From contig JBCBOR010000001.1 in assembly GCA_039821125.1 (NCBI GenBank), positions 62,001-126,000 on the forward strand: a stretch of DNA of 64,000 nucleotides, in the 5' to 3' direction. The notes beneath the pieces were generated by a model. That model worked only from the letters and a program-made list of their open reading frames with translations. It had not been told where the DNA came from and did not search any database. This document shows, piece after piece, positions 1 through 8,191 of the stretch; the stretch's first letter is position 1, and each line of letters begins with the position of its first letter. Both the position numbers and the translations under genes were made by a program. This DNA comes from Thermohalobaculum sp039821125 (GTDB taxonomy: Bacteria; Pseudomonadota; Alphaproteobacteria; Rhodobacterales; Rhodobacteraceae).

Positions 1-239
1 AAATCGGCTGCGAAATCCTGTGGCTCTGCGTTGACCAGATAGGTGATGTCGCCCTGGCGGTAGACCGTCACGTCCTTGCGCTTGTGCTTGGCAACCGCAG
101 TGTAGCCCATCTGGCGAAACAGGGCGTGGAGCACCTCGGGGTCCGGGTGCGCGAACTCGACAAACTCGAAGCCGTCGGTACCCGCCGGATTGCTTGCCGT
201 GATCTCGGGGGTCGGGGCGTCGTGCGGGAAGGGACCCAT
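1..239 (-). CDS. hppD: 4-hydroxyphenylpyruvate dioxygenase, N-terminal part (cut by window edge)
   Basis: The minus-strand frame starts with ATG at 239, preceded by an AGGAG ribosome site, and runs off the window edge, giving 79 residues. It begins MGPFPHDAPTPE and continues through GTDGFEFVEFAHPDPEVL, the typical N-terminal vicinal-oxygen-chelate half of 4-hydroxyphenylpyruvate dioxygenase. That enzyme makes homogentisate in tyrosine catabolism. The iron ligands lie in the missing C-terminal half, so activity cannot be judged. A divergent Lrp/AsnC regulator next door is a common partner of hppD in alphaproteobacteria and supports the call. Confidence 0.85.
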   Translation of the reverse strand, partial: MGPFPHDAPTPEITASNPAGTDGFEFVEFAHPDPEVLHALFRQMGYTAVAKHKRKDVTVYRQGDITYLVNAEPQDFAAD

Positions 240-365
240 GGGTGTCTCCTGATGTGTGAATGAATACTCCCTGGAGACGGTTAAAATCTGAACTGCAATA
301 TGTCCGTGCATTTTGCGTGCCACTCCCGATTGAAACGCGAGAACTGTGCACTTATGCTCTCAGGC

Positions 366-848
366 ATGCACAACATCACATTGGACTTGATTGATATCCG
401 CTTGCTCGATGCGTTGCAGCGGCAGGGACGGCTGACCAATGCCGAACTGGCCGAGGAGATCGGTCTCTCCCCATCGCAGTGCTCTCGGCGGCGCATGGCG
501 CTGGAGGAGGCGGGGGTGATCGGCGGATATGCTGCGCTGCTGTCGGCCCCAGCGCTCGGCCTTGGCATGACCGTGTTTGTCGAGGTCACATTGCACGCCC
601 ATTCCGAGACGCGGGCCCGCGCCTTTTCCCGGCTGATCGAGCGACTGGACGCGGTGCAGGAGGCCTTCGCCTTGACCGGCGATGTCGATTATCTGCTGAA
701 GCTGGCCGTGCCTGATCTCGCGGCGCTCAGTCACATTCTCAACAACGTTCTGCTCGCCCATGAAAGTGTCGCCCGCATCCGGTCGGCCATTGTACTCGAG
801 CGGCTGAAGCAGACGACGCGATTGCCACTGGATCATCTGACCCCCTGA
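366..848 (+). CDS. Lrp/AsnC family transcriptional regulator, likely regulator of hppD
   Basis: A 160-residue protein with an N-terminal winged helix-turn-helix (LDALQRQGRLTNAELAEEIGLS, about residues 12-33) followed by a RAM/effector-binding domain. Size and layout match Lrp/AsnC regulators. ATG 366 gives the usual short lead before the IDIRLLDAL helix; ATG 354 or 300 would add unlikely residues, but no strong ribosome site separates 354 from 366. It is divergent from hppD with about 125 bp between, so it probably controls tyrosine or aromatic amino acid breakdown. The effector is not visible from sequence. Confidence 0.85.
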   Translation: MHNITLDLIDIRLLDALQRQGRLTNAELAEEIGLSPSQCSRRRMALEEAGVIGGYAALLSAPALGLGMTVFVEVTLHAHSETRARAFSRLIERLDAVQEAFALTGDVDYLLKLAVPDLAALSHILNNVLLAHESVARIRSAIVLERLKQTTRLPLDHLTP

Positions 849-862
849 CGGAGCCAAGCCCC

Positions 863-2353
863 ATGACATCGGCCGAGGCCTATGACGCGCTGATGGCGCA
901 TATGAAAACCTCCGAAGCACTTGGTCAGGTCGCTGGCCTGCTCAACTGGGATCAGGAGGCCGTAATGCCCTCGGCTGGCGCCGAGGCACGGGCCGAACAA
1001 GCCGGTGCCATGCAGGCAGTGATGCATCAGCGGATGACCGATCCGCGCATGGCGGAGTGGCTCGCAACGATCGATGACACGGCGCTCGACCCGGTCGGGC
1101 AGGCCAATCTGCGCGCCATCCGGCGGCGCCATGCGAACACGACCCGAGTTCCGCAGGATCTGGCCGAGGAGATCGCCCGCACGACCATGCGCGCCCACGG
1201 CATCTGGGCCGAAGCACGGGCGGCGGGCGATGTCGCGGCGTTCCTGCCGACCCTGATCCGCGTGATCGAGCTTGTGCGGGAGAAGGCCGCATGCCTCGCC
1301 ACTGATGGTCAGTCCGCCTACGATGCCTTGGTGGATCTGTTCGAGCCCGGCGCAACGGAAGCAGGCATTGCCGAGACGTTCGGACGCCTGCGCACCGGAT
1401 TGTCCGATCTGCGCGCCCGCATCGCCGAGAAGCCCGATACGGCCCCGCGCCTGACAGGGCATTTCGCGAAGGAAGCCCAGATCGTGCTCGCGCGGCGGCT
1501 GGCGGAGGCATTCGGATATGACATGGACGCGGGCCGGGTAGATCTAGTGGTGCACCCGTTCTGCTCCGGCACGCGGCGCGATGTCAGGATCACGACCCGC
1601 GTCGACGAAGCCGATCCGCTGAACTGCCTCTACTCGACCGTGCACGAGACGGGCCATGCGCTCTATGAGCAGGGTCTGGACCCGGCGCTGGCCTGGCAAC
1701 CGGCGGGCAACTACGTCTCGATGGGCGTGCACGAGTCGCAATCGCGCCTCTGCGAGAACCAGATCGGCCGGTCGGCGGCGTTCTCGGGCGTTCTATACCC
1801 GATGATGAAAGAAGCGTTCGGCGCGTTCGGCATCGGCTCGGCGGACGATCTCTACCGCGCCGTCAATCGGGTCAGCCCCGGCTTCATCCGGACCGAGGCG
1901 GACGAGATCCACTACAACCTTCACATCATGTTGCGGTTCGAGTTGGAGCGTGCGCTGATCTCGGGCGATCTGTCAGTCAACGATCTCGAGGCCGCCTGGA
2001 ACGATGCCTTCGCGGCGGACTTTGGACATCAGGTCGACAGCCCGGCCAATGGCGTCCTTCAGGATGTGCACTGGTCGGCGGGCCTGTTCGGGTACTTCCC
2101 GACCTACACGCTTGGGAACATCTACGCGGCCGAGCTGTTCGCCGCCATAGGCGCGGCCATCCCGGATCGTGACACCAGGATTGCTTCGGGGGATCTGGCG
2201 CCGCTCATCACGTGGCTCCGAACTCACATCCACCGGCGCGGCAGCATCGATACGCCGGTCGAGATTGTCGCCAAGGCCTGTGGGCACGCCCCAACCGAGA
2301 GGCCATTGCTGGACTATCTCGAAGAAAAGTTCGGCGCGCTCTACGCGCTCTGA
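863..2353 (+). CDS. Carboxypeptidase Taq (M32) family metallocarboxypeptidase
   Basis: A 496-residue cytoplasmic protein, the usual length for the M32 family. The zinc-binding HEXXH motif is seen as HETGHALYEQ near residue 260, with the family motif HESQSR and the downstream YNLHIMLRFELER segment. M32 enzymes remove C-terminal residues with broad specificity except proline and act in peptide turnover. There is no signal peptide. It begins 14 bp after the Lrp-type gene and may be co-transcribed with it, although no functional link is evident. Confidence 0.93.
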   Translation: MTSAEAYDALMAHMKTSEALGQVAGLLNWDQEAVMPSAGAEARAEQAGAMQAVMHQRMTDPRMAEWLATIDDTALDPVGQANLRAIRRRHANTTRVPQDLAEEIARTTMRAHGIWAEARAAGDVAAFLPTLIRVIELVREKAACLATDGQSAYDALVDLFEPGATEAGIAETFGRLRTGLSDLRARIAEKPDTAPRLTGHFAKEAQIVLARRLAEAFGYDMDAGRVDLVVHPFCSGTRRDVRITTRVDEADPLNCLYSTVHETGHALYEQGLDPALAWQPAGNYVSMGVHESQSRLCENQIGRSAAFSGVLYPMMKEAFGAFGIGSADDLYRAVNRVSPGFIRTEADEIHYNLHIMLRFELERALISGDLSVNDLEAAWNDAFAADFGHQVDSPANGVLQDVHWSAGLFGYFPTYTLGNIYAAELFAAIGAAIPDRDTRIASGDLAPLITWLRTHIHRRGSIDTPVEIVAKACGHAPTERPLLDYLEEKFGALYAL

Positions 2354-2380
2354 CAGGGGCGGTTGAGATCCCCAAACCGG

Positions 2381-2409
2381 AAAACCCTCCCCGCGCAAGG
2401 CGAGGAGGG
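2381..2409 (-). terminator. Hairpin between convergent genes
   Basis: CCCTCC (2385-2390) pairs with GGAGGG (2404-2409), with further pairs inside. AAAA at 2381-2384 gives a short U run on the minus strand. It sits between the end of the M32 gene and the end of the basic exported protein and probably serves the minus-strand transcript. Confidence 0.45.
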
Positions 2410-2460
2410 CTCCAAGGATCACCGGGAGGGGGACACCGGCTCACCTATTCTCAGAGACGG

Positions 2461-2991
2461 TCAGCGCTCGCGATCCCGGCGCAATTTCCGCTCGCGGTAA
2501 TAGTCCGGGTCATGGCGCGCCTTGTAACGGTCTTCCGCATAGATGGCGCGCGCGCGGCGCTCCCGCTCACGATCTGCGCGCAGACGGCGGTCATAGCGGT
2601 CGCCATACGCCCGATCATAGCGTTTTGCCGCTCGGGCCTTGCGGATGCGCTTGTTGTTCTTCTTTTCGATATGGCGCAGCCGGGCCTGCAGCCGGTCGAT
2701 GTGATACCGGTTGCGCTTCACCTGCTTGCCACGCTGCTTGTACGAACGTCTCTCAAGCTTCTTCAGACGTGACTGGAGACGATCAATCTCTTTGTCACGG
2801 CGAAAGGGGTCGCGGATCCCACGGAGATCTTCAACGCTGTAGTGAATGCGCTCGATCTTCTCGGCAACGCGGAACGGGTTGTCGTTCGATACGAACAAGG
2901 CTTTGCCCCCGGCCGCAGCGCTCCCCGGCGCGGCCACTGCCAGGCCGATCATCGCCCCCAGCGCGATCAGCGTTTTGCGAAACTTTGTCAT
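2461..2991 (-). CDS. Exported, highly basic hypothetical protein
   Basis: A 176-residue protein. ATG at 2991 follows a clean GGAGG site; longer in-frame starts lack one. Residues 1-27 (MTKFRKTLIALGAMIGLAVA...) form a signal peptide. The mature part is dominated by Arg, Lys and Tyr, with a predicted helical/coiled stretch (about 45-110, IDRLQSRLKKLERR) followed by a repetitive RYDRAYGDRYDRRLRADRER tail. No family was recognised. The next gene upstream encodes a second basic exported protein of similar style, suggesting a related pair. A periplasmic or cell-wall-associated role is inference only. Confidence 0.7.
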   Translation of the reverse strand: MTKFRKTLIALGAMIGLAVAAPGSAAAGGKALFVSNDNPFRVAEKIERIHYSVEDLRGIRDPFRRDKEIDRLQSRLKKLERRSYKQRGKQVKRNRYHIDRLQARLRHIEKKNNKRIRKARAAKRYDRAYGDRYDRRLRADRERERRARAIYAEDRYKARHDPDYYRERKLRRDRER

Positions 2992-3208
2992 TCTTGCCTC
3001 CACCTGAATGCCTCGTGTCTGACAAACGTGGGCATCTCGGTGTTCCGTTGAAATCGGGCCTGACAAATCTGTTATGAACCGTCTTTGAGCTGAAACAATT
3101 GATCGCGGCAAAATGCTGATTTTAATGGAAGATTCCGGTCAAGTCACTTCAGAGCCGCCGGGTTGTGAGCCTCAGCACCAAACCTACCGCCGCTGCGAGG
3201 CGACAGCC

Positions 3209-3724
3209 TTATTCCCAGCGATATCCCCTCGTCCGGTCGCGCCACCTGTCTGGTTGATGGCCACCGGACCGGAAGAAAAATCTGTCCGTCCCGATGAAGA
3301 CGTCGCCGCGCCGAGAACGCGTGTCATAGGACCGGTGGGACCGATCCTCGTGGCGATAGGTCTTACGATGACGATTCTTGAATTTGTGCCCGCCATAGGC
3401 CCGGTGACGGGCGCGGTCGTAGATGTAATCACGCCTGTCGAGGCGTCGCTGCTTGTAGCGGTGCCAGCGTTCCTGATTGCGCCGCGAGCGCTCACGAAAG
3501 CGGTTGTGGTTGCGGATGACCTTTGAATGGCGACCGTACCCAAAGCGGTGTTTGAAACCACCAACCTCGATCACCGACGCCGCAGTGCTGTCCTCAGAGA
3601 CAAGCATGCCCGCGTCACGCGCCTCGAAGGCTTCGGCCTGCACCGCCCCCACCATGACCGTCGCTATGCCCAGCGCGACCGTCCAGAGCAGTGTTCCGAG
3701 CTTCTGTCGAATGTCAGAGATCAT
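3209..3724 (-). CDS. Exported Arg/His/Tyr-rich hypothetical protein
   Basis: A 171-residue protein with a clear signal peptide (MISDIRQKLGTLLWTVALGI..., cleavage near AEA at about 30-32). The mature protein is extremely rich in Arg, His and Tyr (HRYKQRRLDRRDYIYDRARH and similar), with a predicted pI above 10, and ends in RTRGYRWE. It precedes the other basic exported protein on the same strand with about 217 bp between. No domain was recognised. The many His residues could bind metal, but no ordered motif is seen. Confidence 0.65.
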   Translation of the reverse strand: MISDIRQKLGTLLWTVALGIATVMVGAVQAEAFEARDAGMLVSEDSTAASVIEVGGFKHRFGYGRHSKVIRNHNRFRERSRRNQERWHRYKQRRLDRRDYIYDRARHRAYGGHKFKNRHRKTYRHEDRSHRSYDTRSRRGDVFIGTDRFFFRSGGHQPDRWRDRTRGYRWE

Positions 3725-3817
3725 GGCTGCCCCGCGCGCATCACATCAGGTTGACTGGATGTGGAACTGCGTGAGCGCCTGTTTCCGTCGCGAACGCTGT
3801 GGGCCAAGCAGCGGGCG

Positions 3818-4813
3818 TTACCGACCAAGCGCGTCGATCTGAGCGGCGAGCGCGTCGTCAATGGTAACGCCGTCCGCCCTTACGCGGGCCGCGATCTCTT
3901 GCCGTCGACGTCCCGGCAGACGTGCGGTTCCGTTCCCGTCAAACGCAGCGGCGAGCGCGCCGATCCGTGCCAGCGCGGAATCACCACCGAGTGCCATGGG
4001 ATCGATGGCAAGCAACAGCTGTCCGGTCCCGGGCGGCGGCCCATCGGCCCCGAAGAAGTCAGAGGCATCTCCGGCCAGTGTTGCGCCCGTCAGTCCTGCC
4101 GCGAGCACCTCAACCATCAAAGCCAGCGCAGCCCCCTTGGCATCGCCGATGGGCTGCATCATGCCTTTGAGCGCAGCCTGCGGGTCAGTCGTCGGATTGC
4201 CATCGGCATCGGTCGCCCAGCCCTCGGGGATCGGCTCACCCTTCTGCGCCGCAGCCATGATCTTGCCGCGTGCAACGGTCGACAGCGAGAGATCCACCAC
4301 CATCGGGGCAGCATCGGGAATGGGCGCCGAAAAGGCGATTGGGTTGGTGCCAAAGAGCGGACGGGTCCCGCCCGGCGGCGCCATTGCGCCCGGCGTGTTC
4401 GCAAACATCAACGCGGCGAGGCCATGCTCGGCCAACCGCTCGACGAACCAGCCGGCAACACCTGCATGGTGCGAGCGGGTGATCCCTGCGACAGCGATGC
4501 CTTGGGTCTCCGCCGCCCCGGGCAGCCAGTCCATTGCCAGAGCCAATGCCGGGTACGCAAAGCCATGCGCGGCGTCGACCATCAAGGCACCCGGACGGGA
4601 AACGCTGGCCTCTGGCATCGCCTGACCATCGACCTTCCCGCTCAACGCCTGCCCCGCATAGGACGGCACCCTTCGCAGGCCGTGTCCAACCTGCCCAGCC
4701 AGCTCTGCTGCAATTAGAGCGTCCGCAACATGGGCGGCATTGGCCTCCGCTGTCCTGCAGCGGATCAGCGTCTCGGCGACCAGCGCATGGACATCGGTCA
4801 AGCTCAGGTCCAT
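3818..4813 (-). CDS. comC: (R)-sulfolactate dehydrogenase, Ldh2/malate dehydrogenase family
   Basis: A 331-residue NAD(P)-dependent dehydrogenase of the Ldh2/MDG/YlbC fold (not Rossmann), with the family segments GHGLRRVPSY, SHHAGVAGWFVE and LFGTNPIAFSAP. In sulfolactate degraders ComC reduces 3-sulfopyruvate to (R)-sulfolactate, the substrate of the lyase SuyAB. It overlaps the slcC start by 10 bp as the last gene of the suyAB-slcC-comC operon, which is what separates this call from a generic malate/lactate dehydrogenase. Together with SlcC it would interconvert sulfolactate enantiomers. Confidence 0.85.
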   Translation of the reverse strand: MDLSLTDVHALVAETLIRCRTAEANAAHVADALIAAELAGQVGHGLRRVPSYAGQALSGKVDGQAMPEASVSRPGALMVDAAHGFAYPALALAMDWLPGAAETQGIAVAGITRSHHAGVAGWFVERLAEHGLAALMFANTPGAMAPPGGTRPLFGTNPIAFSAPIPDAAPMVVDLSLSTVARGKIMAAAQKGEPIPEGWATDADGNPTTDPQAALKGMMQPIGDAKGAALALMVEVLAAGLTGATLAGDASDFFGADGPPPGTGQLLLAIDPMALGGDSALARIGALAAAFDGNGTARLPGRRRQEIAARVRADGVTIDDALAAQIDALGR

Positions 4814-5748
4814 GAGGTCGGCCCCCCGGCCAGATGTTGCGCCACGAGATCGGCGATCATCGCCGAGACGCGCACATTCGATTCTTCGGTCACCCCCGCG
4901 ATATGCGGCGTCAGGATCAGGTTCGGCACATCCTTGAAGAGCGCGCCATCCTCGGCGCTCACGGGCTCACGCAGGAACGTGTCCAGTGCCGCACCGCCGA
5001 GATGCCCCGCCGTGAGCGCCTCGGCCAGCGCGACCTCGTCGACCACACCGCCGCGCGCCGCGTTCACCAGCACCGAGCCCTTGCGCATCATCGCCAGTTC
5101 CAGATGCCCGATCATGTCGCGTGTCTCGCCCGTCAGAGGCACATGCATGCTGACGGCATCGGCGCGGGCGAGCAGTTCTTCCAGCGTCACCTGATCGGCA
5201 TCGGCCCAGGCTGGGTCGCCTGCCGGGACGAAAGGGTCGAAGGCAATCACGGTCATGCCGAGCGCGCGCGCACGAACCGCGACCTGCCGCGCAATGGCAC
5301 CGAACCCAACAAGGCCGAGGGTCTTGCCCGACACCTCCCGCCCGATCAGGCGCTGGCGCGGCCACGACCCTGCCGCTACCTGGGCGCTCGCCCCATACGC
5401 CCCGCGCAGCAGCATCATGACCGTGGTGACCACGTACTCGGCAACGCTCTGATCATTGGCACCCGTGGCCGGATAGACCGCAATGTTCCTCCGCTCGCAC
5501 TCGCGCCCATCGATATTGTCGAGCCCGACACCAAGCCGGCCAACGCATTCCAGATCCACGGCGGCATCCAGCAACGCGCCGCGCACCTCGGTGCGATTGC
5601 GCACGATCAGCGCCCGACACTTGCCAGCGAGATGCCGGGCCCGGTCCAGGTCATCGACAAGCGCTGGATCGTAGATGACCTCGTGGTCCGCCGAGAGCCG
5701 GGCCACCGCTGCATCGTCCATGAATTCAGTGATCAGGATCTCAGCCAT
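4804..5748 (-). CDS. slcC: (S)-sulfolactate dehydrogenase, D-2-hydroxyacid dehydrogenase family
   Basis: A 314-residue NAD-dependent enzyme of the D-isomer-specific 2-hydroxyacid dehydrogenase family. The nucleotide-binding GFGAIA sits near residue 148. The catalytic Arg is in NAARGGVVDE, with the Glu in the following region and the His in LTPHIAG near the C-terminus. SlcC oxidises (S)-sulfolactate to 3-sulfopyruvate, which ComC then reduces to the R form. The call rests on family plus operon position between suyB and comC. A generic phosphoglycerate or hydroxypyruvate reductase role is the alternative. Confidence 0.85.
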   Translation of the reverse strand: MAEILITEFMDDAAVARLSADHEVIYDPALVDDLDRARHLAGKCRALIVRNRTEVRGALLDAAVDLECVGRLGVGLDNIDGRECERRNIAVYPATGANDQSVAEYVVTTVMMLLRGAYGASAQVAAGSWPRQRLIGREVSGKTLGLVGFGAIARQVAVRARALGMTVIAFDPFVPAGDPAWADADQVTLEELLARADAVSMHVPLTGETRDMIGHLELAMMRKGSVLVNAARGGVVDEVALAEALTAGHLGGAALDTFLREPVSAEDGALFKDVPNLILTPHIAGVTEESNVRVSAMIADLVAQHLAGGPTSWT

Positions 5749-5881
5749 TGCGGCAGATCCATGGGGCAGAGCCTTTGCAGAGGAATGGCACGCATACCGC
5801 GTACCATGGCTTTCGAAACGTCATGCGATCTGTCTTGCCGTGAGAGGGGACCCTGAGCAAGCCCCCTCGGATGCGTATCGC

Positions 5882-5896
5882 CCGGGTCACCCCCGG
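5882..5896 (-). other. Small hairpin in the suyB-slcC gap
   Basis: CCGGG and CCCGG flank a five-base loop. It lies in the 156 bp between suyB and slcC, with no U tract, so it is more likely an mRNA-processing or stability element than a terminator. Nothing else recognisable is present in the gap. Confidence 0.3.
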
Positions 5897-5904
5897 ACGG
5901 AGGC

Positions 5905-7086
5905 TTAGGCCGAGCGATAAAGCTTGGTCATCGAGAACTCGACATGGCCAAGCGCCTCGGCTGCGGTATGGCGGCCGTTGGCAGTGCGAACGATCATGTC
6001 GATCAGCGCATCGCCCGCCTGGTCGATGGTCATCTCGCGGGTCAGAACGCCGGTCACATCCACGTCGATATGCTCGGACATGGTGCGCAGCGTCCGCGGG
6101 TTGCCCGAGATCTTGATGACCGGCACGATCGGGTTGCCGACCACATTTCCCTGCCCCGTCGGGAAGGTGTGGATGACATAGCCGCCCGCCGCCATCAGGG
6201 TCACACACTCGGCAGCCGCCGAGGACGTGTCCATGAAGTAGAGGCCGGGGCCTTTGGCGGGCGTCTCCGCCGGGCCCATCGCGTCGATATAGGTCGCCGA
6301 CCGCCCGATCTTTTCGAGGTTGCCCATGGCCTTTTCCTCGATGGTCGTAAGCCCGCCCAGGATGTTGCCCTTGGTCGGCTGACTATCGGAAAGGTCATCG
6401 GTCTGGTGAGCGAAGATCACCTCGTCCTGATAGGCCTGGAAGATCTTCATGAACTTCTCACCCGCCTCAGGGGTGGCAGCGCGCTTGGCGCAGATATGCT
6501 CGGCACCTGTGATCTCCGAGGTCTCGCCGAAGCACCCGTAGAGGCCCTGCGGGATCAGCTTGTCGTACATGTTGCCAACGGTCGGGCAAGACGAGAGACC
6601 CGTGGTCGTGTCCGATTCGCCGCACTTGGTCGAGACCCACAGCTCGTTCAGCGGGCACGGCTCTTTCTGGAGTTCTGTTGCCCAGTGGACGAATTCCTTG
6701 GCCTTCCACGAGGCCTTGCGGATCGTCTCGAAATCGCCGTTCTGTTCGATCGAGAATTCGGCGACCGGCTTGCCCGTCTCGCGGATGCCGTCTGCGATTA
6801 CCTTGGTCCACTCCGGCTCGATGCCGATGACCACCACCGCGGCGACGTTTGGGTTCGCGCCGGTGCCGATCATGGTACGGAAATGCAGCTCCAGATCCTC
6901 GCCGAACTGCAAACGTCCATAGGCGTGCGGGATCGCCATGGTGCCCTTGACGTTGTTCGCCACCGCCTCGCAGCAGGCGTTCGAGATATCGTCCACGGGC
7001 AGGATCAGGACATGGTTGCGCACGCCGACGCGGCCGTTTTCGCGGCGCCAGGCATTGACCATCACATTGGTTGCGTCCAAAGCCAT
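5905..7086 (-). CDS. suyB: (2R)-sulfolactate sulfo-lyase, large subunit
   Basis: A 393-residue protein of the altronate dehydratase/UxaA C-terminal family, with the typical start MALDATNVMVNAWRRENGRVGVR, a LILPVDDISN segment and conserved Cys in KCGESD and SSCPTVGN. ATG 7086 lies one base after the suyA stop with GGTGGTGAG as ribosome site; longer in-frame starts would run through suyA. SuyAB cleaves sulfolactate to pyruvate and sulfite. The two-subunit split and the slcC/comC neighbours distinguish it from altronate or galactarate dehydratase. Confidence 0.92.
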   Translation of the reverse strand: MALDATNVMVNAWRRENGRVGVRNHVLILPVDDISNACCEAVANNVKGTMAIPHAYGRLQFGEDLELHFRTMIGTGANPNVAAVVVIGIEPEWTKVIADGIRETGKPVAEFSIEQNGDFETIRKASWKAKEFVHWATELQKEPCPLNELWVSTKCGESDTTTGLSSCPTVGNMYDKLIPQGLYGCFGETSEITGAEHICAKRAATPEAGEKFMKIFQAYQDEVIFAHQTDDLSDSQPTKGNILGGLTTIEEKAMGNLEKIGRSATYIDAMGPAETPAKGPGLYFMDTSSAAAECVTLMAAGGYVIHTFPTGQGNVVGNPIVPVIKISGNPRTLRTMSEHIDVDVTGVLTREMTIDQAGDALIDMIVRTANGRHTAAEALGHVEFSMTKLYRSA

Positions 7087-7087
7087 C

Positions 7088-7378
7088 TCACCACCTCTTG
7101 GTTTTGCAGTTGTGCGTGTGGACGTGCTCGCCCGTCCCTGCGCCGCCAACCATTTTGCCGATATCCTCGCCGTACTTGAACACGGTGTCACCGGTCGCCA
7201 GGTCCTTCAGAGCGACCTTGTGGCCAATCGGGATGTCTGCCTTTGCGGTCAGACGGAAGTCCGAGTTGTCATGGGTGACGACGCACAGCATGTCGGTGCC
7301 AGCGGTCAGCCCCTCAACCACGACGACCCCGACATTGTCCTCGGGATGGTGGACCAGCAATTGGGGAATGTTGCTCAT
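7088..7378 (-). CDS. suyA: (2R)-sulfolactate sulfo-lyase, small subunit
   Basis: A 96-residue SAF-domain protein (MSNIPQLLVHHPEDNVGVVV...) with IPIGHKVALKDL and the C-terminal GEHVHTHNCKTKRW, diagnostic of the small subunit of UxaA-like lyases and specifically of SuyA. It is the first gene of the suyAB-slcC-comC operon and stops one base before suyB. It forms the lyase with SuyB and releases sulfite, so the host needs a sulfite outlet. Confidence 0.92.
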   Translation of the reverse strand: MSNIPQLLVHHPEDNVGVVVVEGLTAGTDMLCVVTHDNSDFRLTAKADIPIGHKVALKDLATGDTVFKYGEDIGKMVGGAGTGEHVHTHNCKTKRW

Positions 7379-7401
7379 GGGCGCTCTCTTCGATTGCGGA
7401 A

Positions 7402-7424
7402 AGTCTTATATAAGACTATAAGAC
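7402..7424. promoter_or_regulatory. GntR-type operator between suyA and its regulator
   Basis: AGTCTTATATAAGACT (7402-7417) is a perfect 16-bp palindrome. A further half-site TATAAGAC at 7417-7424 gives three half-sites in all (GTCTTATA once, TATAAGAC twice). It lies midway in the 87 bp between divergent suyA and the HutC-type regulator, where one regulator could repress both directions. Form and spacing are typical of GntR operators; binding is inferred. Confidence 0.75.
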
Positions 7425-7465
7425 CAGAAGAGCGCTGTCGAGCCTCAAAACCACAATGTGACGAG

Positions 7466-8176
7466 ATGACCCCTTATCTGCCGCTTTACGCCCAGGTGCG
7501 CGAGACGCTGATAAAACGGATCAGCGCGCGAGAGTGGGCGCCCGGCACGGCACTGCCGTCCGAGACCGCTTTGGCGGCCGAACTTGGGGTCAGCCAGGGC
7601 ACTGTCCGCAAAGCGCTCGACAGCCTGTGTGCGGACGGAGCGCTGACCCGCGCGCAGGGTCGCGGCACCTTCGTCGCAGAACAGACGGTGGAACGTGCGA
7701 ACTTCCGCTTTTTTCGGCTGACGGACGAGAGCGGCGCTCAGGTATTCCCCGAACTGCTGTCCCAGGATCTCTCGCGCGGCACGGCCACAGCCGAGGAGGC
7801 TGGTGCGCTTTCCCTTGCGGTTCAGGCTCCGGTTCACCGGATCGACCGGGTGCGCACGGTGGGTGGCATGCCGTTGATCCATGAGCACATTACCCTGCCG
7901 GTCCGCCTGTTTCCGCGTCTTGGTCAGGGCACGCTGCCGCCGAATGCGCTCTACCCGTTCTATCAGCAAAGCTTCGGCATCAGCGTTCTGCGCACCGAGG
8001 ATCGCTTGACCGCTGATCCTGCGACGGACGTCCTGGCGCAGCGGCTTCATGTTGCGCGCGGTGCGCCGCTGCTCACGTCAACGCGGGTTGCCTACGACCT
8101 GACCGATCGCAGCGTCGAACTCAGGATCTCGGCATTTGTAACCGAGGGTCACGGGTTCTCCGTCAGCCTGCGGTGA
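7466..8176 (+). CDS. GntR/HutC-type transcriptional regulator of the sulfolactate operon
   Basis: A 236-residue protein. The N-terminal GntR winged helix (PLYAQVRETLIKRI... LPSETALAAELGVSQGTV) occupies residues 1-70, and a UTRA effector domain lies at about 90-230 (APVHRIDRVRTVGGMPLIHE). ATG 7466 is the first start in this frame close to the promoter. It is divergent from suyA across a perfect palindrome, so it most likely represses suyAB-slcC-comC and itself. Sulfolactate or sulfopyruvate would be the expected effector, by inference. Confidence 0.88.
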   Translation: MTPYLPLYAQVRETLIKRISAREWAPGTALPSETALAAELGVSQGTVRKALDSLCADGALTRAQGRGTFVAEQTVERANFRFFRLTDESGAQVFPELLSQDLSRGTATAEEAGALSLAVQAPVHRIDRVRTVGGMPLIHEHITLPVRLFPRLGQGTLPPNALYPFYQQSFGISVLRTEDRLTADPATDVLAQRLHVARGAPLLTSTRVAYDLTDRSVELRISAFVTEGHGFSVSLR

Positions 8177-8191
8177 TGCGCGCCTCCGGCC

